Origin: Fasciola hepatica | Taxonomy: Eukaryota; Platyhelminthes; Trematoda; Plagiorchiida; Fasciolidae | Length of the DNA stretch: 64,000 nucleotides | Direction: 5' to 3' | NCBI GenBank assembly: GCA_948099385.1 | Contig: CANUEZ040000020.1 | Location: 4,124,501-4,188,500, forward strand | Part shown: positions 1 through 10,389 of the stretch, piece after piece | Layout of the letters: the number at the start of each line of letters is the position of its first letter | Numbering within the stretch: position 1 is the first letter of the stretch | Position numbers and translations under genes: made by a program | Notes under the pieces: model-generated | The model's database searches: none | Told to the model about the DNA's origin: nothing | What the model saw: the letters and a program-made list of their open reading frames with translations, nothing else

Positions 1-441
1 GCAAAAGATTCTTTTGCAACTCTGGATGATTTACGCCGGCAATGAGGCGGTCACGCAACTGGGTCTCCAACTAATCATCAAAATTACACTTAGCAGCCTG
101 TGTCTGAAGTGTCAGGGTGAATTCACGGAACTTCATGTTGGGACCACGAACCAGCCAATGAAACTGGTCACGTTCGGTAGCCTGTAAATTGATCGGAACT
201 ACGTGGTCTAGCGGTAGAGCCTTCAACTCGTCGAACGGAATTACAGCAGGGGCTCTCGGATATGCAAGGTTTTTCATCAACGAGTACAATGAACGGCCGC
301 CAGCTGTCAAGAAGAATGCAGTTTGGTTCCTTCTTCACATCCTTTCGTATTCTACACCATAACTCAAAACGCTCAATCCAGTCTTCACTTTCAGATGTAC
401 TAGCATGTAGGTTCAGCTGTTCAATACTGGGCAGCTCCATG
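1..441 (-). mobile_element. Ty3/gypsy gag fragment (decayed)
   Basis: Translating the minus strand from an ATG at 441 gives a gag-like start (MELPSIEQL, then DWIERFELW). It continues in a different frame near 310-330 through SLYSLMKNL and PFDELKAL to FREFTLTLQTQAAKCNF. It then passes an in-frame stop at 71-73 and resumes with QLRDRLIAG. This order of short motifs is typical of Ty3/gypsy capsid proteins of the K02A2.6-like group. At least one frameshift and one stop make it non-functional. The window edge cuts it, so pol may lie further left. Confidence 0.75.
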
Positions 442-1841
442 ACGCGATGACAATTGTAATAATCGTAATGAAATGAATTGACAGTCCGTATTGAAAGTGC
501 TCCCACCCAGAACTACGTGAGCGGAGGTAGCAAGAAGACCAAGGCCGTGAAATGGCACGTTAGTTGTATTACAGAGTGAAGTTGTATAAATATGTTAAAT
601 TAGAGAATATAATTGGTAGACTCAAAGATGACCAATCACAGGGAGCTTTTGTCGGAATTGTCCTCGGCGATCCTGATTAGCTGAGGCTCATCCGTGTACG
701 TGGTTACGATGCTGTACCTGGCCGTATCACGTGTGATAGCTTCTGAAATACCACAGTGCTACGAAGTATTATAAAATGGTTGATAGCAAGCAGGAATCGA
801 CAGGTAACTCTCTGAACCACGCACTAATGAGCGACCGTTTGAAACCTATTGCACTAATCTGTTAAGGACAAATCATTTTAATTTCAATGAAGGATTCCAC
901 TAATGAACAATGTTTTCGAGGGAGTGGGTGGGTGTATTTTGGCAAATAATGTACTGTGTTTTTATTATTTCAGAGAAAAGAGAGAGGGGACGTTTCTTGA
1001 AGACCAGTGTAGTGCCTAATACGTCCCGGAAAATAGTCAATAAACTAGGCACAAAATCAAGGGAGCGGAGCTTCTGAAACCAGAAAGATCGAGGGAGGCA
1101 GCGAACGGCGGAAGAATAACCAAGCAATATGCACACACAAGATTTCGGGTAGTTGTGTAGCACAATAAACTGTAGTCTTATTGAAAGGTAATCGATCATT
1201 CTCGATAAAATGCTACTATATTGGTGTAGTTTCTTCAGAAATACAAAACGAAGTGACATACCGAATAAATTACTGTCATTGCACATTATTCATCCTCTCA
1301 TCATTAAATGCCTCATCGGCTATGTCTTGCAGTTCGGAGAGTAGAACTGGCGAATGGATTAGTAAACCAAAATGAAAATTTCAATTTTTGCCACCACCAG
1401 GAAAAAATGTAACTTATTTAATAACCAATGGGGCAAAGAGCTGCCTGTTGACCCCCATTCATAATGCAGTTCGCAACTAATTCAGTTATGACAACGGACA
1501 AATGAATGAAACTCATAAGTTAGGATAACTGGCAGCTCAATACATTTGTTTGTTCATTTGGACGAAAAAGATTATATTCGTGATAGCCAAGATTAATGAA
1601 CAATGCTATCACTAATCCGCTGACCGACGATACCCTAATCGAGAACTTTTCCTCCAAAAGATGGTGGTTAACTGAATTTTAGCCTCCTTTGTTTCTATGG
1701 TTGGATGGTGGACATCTGGGAACACTTACTTGTCGATTCGTAAAGCATATGTGAAAGTTAAAATTAGTAATAATTGTTGTCACTGTTCCCTCGACCGCGG
1801 GTACGCACCGAATATTTGAACTTTGGCTACTGACAGTTGTT
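442..1841. other. No recognisable gene
   Basis: Only short chance open frames are seen here. The stretch lies between a gag piece and the end of a pol piece of minus-strand gypsy elements, so it may contain decayed LTR or untranslated element sequence. No repeated terminal sequence was identified. Confidence 0.4.
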
Positions 1842-2283
1842 TCAGTAGTAAGAACTGGAATTCTTCCGGAATGAAGTGATCTCGGACCCTTTGGTCAGAC
1901 TGTACCGTTCAAGGGTGATTATATTCTCTTCTTGGCAGTAAAGGAATTCTTTCAGATCTACTGGTAGCTGGTTTTTCCAGTTGATTCTATGATTCAGTTT
2001 GATCCGAATCAGCGTTATCATTTGGTGCAGCATCTGGTGTAGTGACGTCAAACTGACCCTCCTCTTTGGACTGTTCCTGGTCGATGTGACGTCTATGGCT
2101 GGGCAAATCGTACGGATCTAGAATAGTGACCATCCGGTTTTCGTTACACGAAAGGACGATCCCATTTGCCGGCCGTAAACACGTGTTGGTCACCATCACA
2201 CGGCCAAAGAACGACGCCGTTGAAGTTGTGGACAAAAAAGAATCAACAAACGTGAAAATGTCCCAGTGTAGTATGCGTTTCAA
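1842..2283 (-). mobile_element. Possible 3' end of gypsy pol (integrase tail)
   Basis: The minus strand is open from 2283 to 1987 and reads on in a shifted frame to 1842. It ends in an acidic, Asn/Asp-rich tail. The segment DLPSHRRHIDQ resembles the hydrophilic end of gypsy integrases, and it lies downstream of the RT/RNase H region in the same orientation. The integrase catalytic core is not visible between 2284 and 2652, so this is inferred mainly from position. Confidence 0.3.
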
Positions 2284-2652
2284 ACAGAGTTAGGGTCTAG
2301 AATGACATTAGAAAAATTGTTTCGGAGTTGAAGTAAACAGTCTGAGTTTACCTGAAGTATGAATGTTTACTCACAACGGGATGAACAGCCAGGTTTTCGA
2401 GGAAATAAGTATTTATGCACTTCGTGTCATATTATTACTAATACTATTAATTATTATTATTGTATTATTGGGTGAAATACTATATAATACTTTTGGAATG
2501 TACACGCTAAGTGAAATCATACGTTGTAAGTGCACACCGGTAGACTACTTTGAATGCTTCCCTATTTCATTTATCATCCTGCCTACAGTTCTCATTTGAC
2601 ACAGAACGCATTTGAATACGCATTTTTTAACACAGCGTTGTCGGAATTGTAG

Positions 2653-4641
2653 TTAGTTAGTCAACGTTTTGCTTACCACTGGTAACCTTTTTGAATACCG
2701 GTTTCTCAGGGCTACTGGTGGTCGAGATGAACTTGACATCTTTGATAGAAGATCAACGGGGGCTAAGTATTTGGCCCTACGGTACACACTATCGTATTCA
2801 GATGTGCTGAGTACAATACTCCTATGTTGCGTTATCGCAGCTGATGATTTATACAGCGAATTATTTGGACGATGGATGAACTTTATTTGCTTCATGGTTA
2901 GCAACAATTGTGAACCTTTGACCAAATATTTATTCAGACGCTTGATAACCCAGGCGAATATCCTTGTTCGGCTTTGGTGAGCCTCCTTGGAGCTCAAATA
3001 ACCGGCCGCTGGCACTGTTCAAGAATCGTATCTATACCAGTAGGTGATGCATCAGTAATGATCGTCGAATGATCTTTCGGAGAAAACGGTTTAGGAACAA
3101 CACCAGATTGTAGGTGAGATAGTACATGATGAAGTGTCTTTTCAGGAGCCTCATTCCGGAAGAAGGAGTTAGTGGACAAAATACCAAACGGACAATTGAC
3201 TTGTTGGAAAAAAACTGGACTAAAACAAGCATAGCGATGAAGACCACAAAGAATAGAGCGTAACTCATGAATGTTTACGGGTGAAGATATGTCGATGAAC
3301 GGGGCTAAAGGCGCTGGATATGGGGAGAAAGCTTTAGCATTCATAGTGCAAACAAGGCAAGAAAACTCAGCAACACCAAAAGTACACTTGGATGGGTTAA
3401 TGGGAAAAATAGCTTTAACGAACAACATATACGGTAATCGTGAACAACAAGGCCATCTTGGTGTGACTCAACACCTTCCAAGCCTTGTACAATATGGGTA
3501 AGAGACTAATAAAAATCGCAACAGACGAAAGAGCAAAAGGCTGTATCGGAATAAACCCAAGGGTGGTGTTAATGTTTAGTAACACACTTGGTTTCTTATC
3601 CAGGGGTATATGCAAACATGCATTCTTCAAGTCATTTTTTAGAAATACACCAGACCCTGTAAGTCGATAAAGCACGTCTTCAGGTTTTTCACTTGTGCAC
3701 GTAAGCTAAGGTAAGCACTTATTCAATGCCATCTGATAGATACCACGAATCTGAGAAATTTTTCCATTACCCTTTAGAAGGATTACACTCGGTGTAGCCC
3801 AATTAGATGACTTCACAGGGGTAATAATCTCTCGGTCGCACACCAGCTGTAGCGTTTGGCGAACAGGTTCTAGCAAACCAAAAGGAAATATTCCACCCTT
3901 TAGAAAAACGGGATCACCGGATGTCTCTAATTTCCCTCCGGGTAGTCACATGCCACCATAAACCTTAGAACATTTTAAAACAAGCTGTTGGAGATCGGAT
4001 GGCTTGGGGGAAGACGTTGAGAAAGTAATATCGAAGTGCATTTTTCGAAGAACTTTCAAGCGAAGAAATGAAGGTCTTAAATGAGAAACCAAAAGCTCAC
4101 AGTCAGTGGGATCAGAATTGAAGCCCAGTAATACCTCAAAGAGGTGGTTTTATTGGGCAAATCTTAACAAGAGGAAAAGCACAAGAGCTGGTGGTGAAAT
4201 GCTGGATTCTAAACTCCCCGTATTCACAATGAAACTATGTTTGTTATCCTCCGGAGTAGAAAATATTTAGGTATTATGAGACAAAAGATCATGATCAACA
4301 GCTAAAGCAAGAGGAGAAAAGTCATCTGCAGTTGAAATTGGGGTGAAATTTGGATCAATCCTCATCTGGTATATTTTACTTTGTCGATAAACTATTTGAA
4401 TACGACCAGTCTTACCACCGGAGAAGCACTGAGCATTTAGGTGTAGACATGAAAACCGAGAATGTAGTTGTCCAAACGAAGCACACTTTCCCCAAGATTT
4501 CTGCTCGAAAACATAAGAACCGCCAGGGCATCTGTGAGAAGTGGCATTGGAGTGGTAACCACTCGATTTTTTTGAATTTTTGCGGAGTTTTGGACCGTGT
4601 TTCCTTGTAGTGTCTGGTTGAAATGAACCAAAGTAGATCAC
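2653..4641 (-). mobile_element. Decayed Ty3/gypsy pol: zinc knuckle, protease, RT, RNase H
   Basis: Read on the minus strand, the domains occur in Ty3/gypsy order. Two degenerate zinc knuckles lie at about 4440-4560 (KCASFGQLHSRFSC, then QCFSGGKTG with lost ligands). A protease site near 4225 reads NTGS instead of DTGS. The RT start at about 3730-3890 has SSNWATPSVILLKGN. RT continues with LKNACLHIPLDKKPSVLLN at 3415-3675 and SKCTFGVAEFSCL at 2994-3428. RNase H with TDASPTG and VDLLSKM ends near 2655. The domains lie in several frames with stops, so the element is inactive. A K02A2.6-type family is inferred. Confidence 0.85.
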
Positions 4642-5470
4642 TCGCGGGAGCAGCTATAGTTTTGACACCCTGATATTGTACGAGAATATTGCTGATGCTC
4701 GGAAATATCTGGTCACTCCGAATTAGTAGTCACTGCAACTGTTACGATCTCGTAGCTGATCATCCAGTTGCACGCCGTAATGACACTTCAAGGCTTGTAT
4801 CTGCAATTCAAGGATAAATTGGTTCTTAGTCAAAAACAGTGAATTCAACTTGGCTCACTCATGTGCAATAAAATTATTGGGTTGGAAATGATGCAGTATA
4901 AGTGCCAGCAGTTTTTCATATGAGGAATTCACCGGAGAATCCGGATATGCATAATTTTTGACCCATGGGTATGCATATTTACCAATGAAGTGTAGGAGAA
5001 ACGCCATTTTTCAGCACGGAATCCATTTTTAGTTAGACACCAAACCATAAAACCTTCTAAATGGTATTTGCATTTTCTGGAGAGTATTTTGACTTTTTTC
5101 CAAGTATTAAGCTAGTCCTTTGTTCATTATAATGACATATTCCAGCATTCCCATAAGAAGATTTGGATTCGGTTGTTATGGTAACTCGTGCGTAAAATTC
5201 TCATAAGAATCAAGCAAATAACTTTCCTTACTGAAGACGATGAGCACCATGAAATGGGATTCATAGAATACTTATTAGGCTAATTGACCGCAGATTATGC
5301 GAAAATCAAGAAAAAAGACGCATTCTGCAAGTACCACTGATTTCGTTAGAATGTACCTACGCTTTTCTAATCGATAAAATTAGCATAAAACTAGACACTT
5401 ACTCTGTCCATTGGTTTATAATGCGGCATCTTTGGATGCAGTTGTTCGTTTGCGGCACAATGCAGACAAC
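4642..5470. other. Intergenic, upstream of tetraspanin gene
   Basis: No coding or repeat signal was recognised. The right part is the 5' flank or leader of the tetraspanin gene. No convincing core promoter motif could be assigned by eye. Confidence 0.4.
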
Positions 5471-7585
5471 ATGGACCGTTACCTCTGCGACGGGTGGCTA
5501 CAATCAGAAAGACTAAATTCAATGCCTCGATGCGTACTACTTGTGTTGAATGCTCTATCTTGGGTAAGCAATTCAAACTTTTTTGAAGAATGAAATGAAA
5601 TATTGCAGATTTTAGGTTGTTTAAGTATTGGACTTAGTATTTACGAGTTCTATTATAGTGACTATCATCTGATTCGAGCCAGCAACATCGTCGGTCCATT
5701 CACTGGTAAGCGATGCGTTTGTTTATACCCATTGGGTGAGAAGGTTGTTTTATTTTGGGCGCTGCGGGTATCCTTTTGGTCTTGGTACACAGTGCCGGTT
5801 CAACAAGAGTGCTGAAAAGATCAAGAACAACGTTGTGTATAGTAAGTTAGCCTCCGTATGCTTTTTGTCACATAAACGATCATTTTAATTATGTGATGGA
5901 ATTCACAAGATGCTTTGCACTCATGCAGTCGAAGGTAGAAGGCCGGTCGAATAATGTGCACTGTATAAGCAATAATTTGTAGGAAGATCTCAGTTGCGTA
6001 GACAGTTGGTTTTGATGTACATAATCGATGTAAGGATTTTCATTGCTAGACAGTTAGGTATTTTCGTGATAGGTCGAAAATGATAATTGCGGAATGAGAT
6101 CCACGCGAGTTAGATGAAGCAAATTTTGTGCGATGATTCTGCGTGGCCCAATTTTTGTGCTACTAATCGTCAACAAGTCTGGTAAACGCTCAAATGGCCC
6201 TACGCTGACTATACACGGCCATTTTTCTCCCTTTGCCCGACCGACTAAGGCGCTGTTGATAAAATGTGTTACGAACTCTTCTAATCCAATTTGGTCACAA
6301 AAAATTATTGAAATGTTTATTGTCGGTTATACTTGCTATCATATAATTGTAATCTACGATCTATCAGTTGATCCTATCTAGAAAAATGGAGACAAAATCT
6401 TTCTGAAATGCGATCCTTTATAGCCCTAATAAGAAGTTCAAATTATGAAAGTTCTGCACGTAAGAGAGGTACAAAGTTTTGGGTGTGCTTTTGTATGGCA
6501 GAAGGCGTTTTTCTACCACTTATACGTGTAAGAAAATGTCGAGAAAAAACTGTTTTTTCTTTTGGATGCCATCAATAATTTCCTGAAACAGTACCCATGA
6601 CTGACTCCAAATCAAAAGATTACTGAAGTTAAGCAGGAGCAAAGTTACTCTGCTGATCAAGAGCTAACCATTCAGTTGTTCTTCCCCTCTCACAATACGT
6701 GTGGCAAGAATGGGCGGTAAAAGCACCGCCTTATGAAGCTGATTTGGCACATTCTATATACGCTGAAACGAATACAATAGGTCTGTTAGTATCACGAAGA
6801 TATTTAGAGGATCGGTTAAGTCAAGGAGAGCAGCAGTTAAATGTTAAAGTATTTTTCACTACTTCACCTACAAAACTAGCTGTTGGAATTTCTGGTTGCA
6901 CCGCTGGCTTTTTCGGTTCACTGAAAAATAATCTTGTGTTATGAATTCCTGGGTGAATTCTGTGGTACATATCTTTTATTTCCTTTTTATCAACCAGTTC
7001 TCTATCGCAGCCCTGATCAACGGTATTATTTTTCTGTCAGTTGGTCTGTGGGCATCAAATTATAGTGAAAAAGTGAGTTTTCTTTTTGAATACTACATGT
7101 GCTTCTACCCCAGGTTGGTCCCGAGATTGCGGAGATGCTGAGTAAGCTGGTGAGAAAATATGATGAGACACGACTATTGATCACTGATGAAACAAAATTT
7201 ATGAACATGATACACTTCAAGGTGAGCGTAGAAGTGAAGCATGCACTTGTTTACTATTGATACTTTTACGTTTCACGTATTTTTAAATCCAGTCGATTTG
7301 AATGCAACACTATTTCGGTCACGTAAGTACTGGAACCCGAGACGGAACGCAACCCATGATTTTGCCTAGCCAAAAGTTTGATCTACCTTACTTCTTGTAA
7401 CTGTTATCGCGAAATCGTAACACTTACGTGATCATTGTTTACAGTGGACCATCAAGTTGACGTACAATTGCATAACCTGTGCATGCAGATCTGGTAACAC
7501 TAAGTTACCAGAAGCCTTGATGGTTGCGTGTGCCGCACAGATTGGAGGTATTTCATTGCGGGCCGAGTTAGTATCCCCGTGCATA

Positions 7586-7636
<51 letters not shown>

Positions 7637-9619
7637 GAGAGAAGTACATACCGTCCTGTCTTCCAGCGCCTCGGGGCCCAGCTTGTAAGCCTGAAGGACC
7701 AGGAATGGTCAGTCGTATTGGTCAACTTTATCACACAATTTCACTGGCTTGAGGATAGGTAGGATCAATAAAAGAAACTAAAGCAGGAGAAAAAATGCAG
7801 TTGAAAATATGAAAATGTGTGACAAAGTATTTTTGCATTTTTATCACAACTTTTGGTGCCTTGACTGTTTTGATGTTTTTTGGTAATCAGAAGCCGTTGG
7901 AGCTTACTAAACACCGCAAATAATCTCAAGCTCAAGGTTGATATGCTGACTGGAACAGACTATGCAATGGCACAACCGATCAACTATCCTAATGTTCTTT
8001 ATATTCACCAATCTTTATTTCTTTATCTCGGGTTCTTTAGGGAAAATGGCGTATATACGCTGTGTACCCTTTTTCTGTGAACAAATGGATTTCACATACT
8101 TGCAATTGAAAGCCAATACTAATCCCGATGGATACTTTATCCATTTATTGGGAGCACTGAGTATTCATACAATCGGGGCCAGATTGCTGCTGCAAGATGC
8201 AGAACTTAAGTGCTTATTATAGGAAAAAATAATTTCGCTTCGCGAATACAGACTGTATTCAATGCAAAGCACACGTTGCTCAAAAAATACTCATGGAGTT
8301 AATGCCCCTTTGGTATTTGTAGCAGCAGTATGATACGGGCTGATTTCACAGCGATGTCTGTTACGTGAAGTCACACTGAGACAACATTAAACTTGCAGCT
8401 TTCCGTTCCTGTATCGATCGTGTTTGATAACTGCTTCATTGAGTATTTTCCCATTCAGAGTGGTAGCTAAATTTGTCTGATATCACTGAAACTTGACAGC
8501 TTAATTGCTGTGGAATCACAGGGGTATCGGATTTCAAGGGACGATGGCCACTAATATCGTGTTCGCCACATCCGGGACGACGTACGGTAAGCACAAATAA
8601 CTGTTAAGTTCTTGATTTTCCATTAACTTTTAAAGGGGTGCCTTTCCATGTTGAAAAGTGCTTTGCGACTGGGCTTGTTTCGTGTAGGCCTTTGTGGCTT
8701 TACTGGATCTGTTTTACAGGTTAGTTAAAGCTGTTCATTGAATTTTCCCCCAACATGCTTATATTTTTAAGTAAAAAGTATATTTTTTCGTAACTGAAGA
8801 AAGGCTATGCTTCGGATCCGTTTCTTGATGGTATAACATTACCGAGCAGAGAAGTTCAACATTTCCGAATTGATTCTAGTCGAAATATTGTTTGTTAGAC
8901 GAAGAATTTAACTATGAACATTGCTTATCTGGGATTCTAAAAGAGCGACAGAACACTCAGTAGCCTTTTTTCATCGCAGTTATTGCGGATGAGACAGTTT
9001 TAAGTTTCGCTAATTTACGTCTGATTCAAGAAATGCCAGATTTTACGAATAGGTGAACCAGTTGGCAATGCAACTAATTCCAGCCCATACTAGACACCAC
9101 TTTTGTTGCTTTCTTAGCAATAAAAAGCATTTCTTGGTAAACTTCATAATTAGGCAGCAAATCAGAATTTTCATACTACTAGTGGCGACTCTGTAGTTTA
9201 ATTCCCCAGATCTCAATTTCAACACCAGAGTCGGTTGGATCAATCGTTCATATTCGGCTCGTGGATAATCATGAGACACAACTGGTTAGGCGCTTCAGTT
9301 ACCGCACCAATCTGCGCATTCGTTTATTCGTTCAGCACGATTCATGCCACTTGCCTTACTTTAAAGTTTTCATAACATACTCAAAGAGCAAGTAATCAGT
9401 TCAGTTTTGAGTAGCTAAGCATGGGAGGTGCATTAGGCTGTCTCAAGTTCTATGGAATAATAATTGCCACAATATTATAGGAGCACGCTAACTGCACCTA
9501 GTATAGCACATCTTTTTATACAAGAAGCCTAATTCATTTCTATATTTCGTTTATTATCTACCCATCAGGGTTTTGTGGCTGTATTCGCGATACTGCTGAT
9601 GCGTTGGAACCGGAGCTGA
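5471..9619 (+). CDS. Tetraspanin, eight exons, 230 aa
   Basis: Exons are 5471-5563, 5609-5705, 5744-5841, 6998-7072, 7114-7221, 8500-8586, 8636-8719 and 9569-9619. All introns are GT-AG and the phases join to one frame. TM1 (about residues 21-42) contains CVLLVLNALSW. TM2 is near 64-82 and TM3 (97-115) has ALINGIIFLSVGLW. The large loop has NCCGITG (Cys160/161), PLISC (Cys178) and Cys188 directly before TM4, which ends in a short RWNRS tail. This is the tetraspanin layout with a four-cysteine loop. Tetraspanins organise membrane protein webs and are abundant in trematode teguments. The start is uncertain: the ATG at 5471 has a good context (AACATGG), while 5522 would leave only three residues before the first cysteine and TM1. 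The cytoplasmic turn after TM2 (HSAGSTRVLKRS) lacks the usual small-residue/Glu pattern. Tegument expression is inference. Confidence 0.9.
5564..5743 (+). other. Two very short introns in the tetraspanin gene
   Basis: Introns at 5564-5608 (45 bp, GTAAGC...TTGCAG) and 5706-5743 (38 bp, GTAAGC...GAG-AAG) flank exon 2. Similar 41-bp (7073-7113) and 49-bp (8587-8635) introns occur later, mixed with introns of 1156, 1278 and 849 bp. Tiny introns beside kilobase introns are known from schistosome-type genomes. Confidence 0.8.
5842..6997. other. Tetraspanin intron 3
   Basis: This 1156-bp intron holds short open frames only. None has a transmembrane or loop pattern that would fit as an extra tetraspanin exon. 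Confidence 0.6.
7222..8499. other. Tetraspanin intron 5 with (TA)n tract
   Basis: This 1278-bp intron separates the HFK end of exon 5 from the NCCGITG exon. It contains a (TA)n tract at 7589-7632. The cysteine-rich frame around 7442-7555, preceded by TTTACAG, looks like an exon at first sight. It would disrupt the loop and is better read as intronic repeat sequence. Confidence 0.6.
7589..7632. repeat. (TA)n microsatellite
   Basis: A 44-bp uninterrupted AT/TA dinucleotide tract inside tetraspanin intron 5. Open frames reading Tyr-Ile repeats across it are artefacts. Confidence 0.99.
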
Positions 9620-9751
9620 TTGGACAGAAACAAGAACAAAGAACACGGTTTGGATCGTGAAATGATTATAAATGAATTTCATCAATGCAGCACGTCAGAC
9701 TGAATAACATAAAGTTATGTAGACTAAAAACCCGTCTGCGTCAATTGAAAG

Positions 9752-9757
9752 AATAAA
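9752..9757 (+). terminator. Polyadenylation signal AATAAA
   Basis: A canonical AATAAA lies 133 bp after the tetraspanin stop codon. It is the first one seen in the right position, so it is the probable 3' end signal of that transcript. Confidence 0.6.
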
Positions 9758-10013
9758 GACATGACAAAAAGTGAACATAAGGCCAAATGTCGACTTCCAG
9801 TTTTCAGCGGATACTTTTCTTTTTTTCATTTGCCCCTTATTCCAGTACGTTTGAACTTTTCCATCATACTACAAAAGCCCTGGAATGGGAAAGGAAAATT
9901 GTAAGCTCTTATTTACCCAAGTTAGATTTTTTTTTATAGATAGGATCACCAAAATGGACCTGAGTACTGTAATCTCCGTTTCTCATTATTGTTATCATGT
10001 CATTTACCAACAA

Positions 10014-10016
<3 letters not shown>

Positions 10017-10108
<92 letters not shown>
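10017..10108. repeat. (AT)n microsatellite
   Basis: A 92-bp uninterrupted AT tract between the convergent tetraspanin and FANK1 genes. Confidence 0.99.
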
Positions 10109-10110
<2 letters not shown>

Positions 10111-10389
10111 CACTGTTGATGTATGGAACGGCGCTTAGTTATACGAATTGTGCTGAGTATGGAGATAACATTGGATTTTGTGGTTACGTTCGATCAGTTT
10201 TTTCTTATCTAATCACAAAGTTTGGTACCCTGACGACCAACCGCGTGGGTAGATGTTAACTCATTTAGTGACAAAATGCTTGTAAAGAAACCTAAAACGA
10301 GTCTATATGATTCATATTATCGATATTGTTGGAGTACTTGGATGGAACGTTACTAGGCGTCTTGAAACAACCACAAGAGAGAAGATTTA

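Larger units (their letters stand above)
9620..10389. other. Tail-to-tail gap between tetraspanin and FANK1
   Basis: This convergent intergenic stretch holds the tetraspanin 3' UTR and a (TA)n tract at 10017-10108. No gene is seen. No obvious AATAAA for the minus-strand gene was found between the FANK1 stop and the microsatellite. Confidence 0.5.

Noticed and set aside
7442..7560. Cys-rich open frame after TTTACAG inside the tetraspanin intron, first taken as the large-loop exon
   Set aside because: The exon at 8500-8586 carries the true NCCG and P-x-x-S-C motifs in the right phase; adding this one would disrupt the loop.
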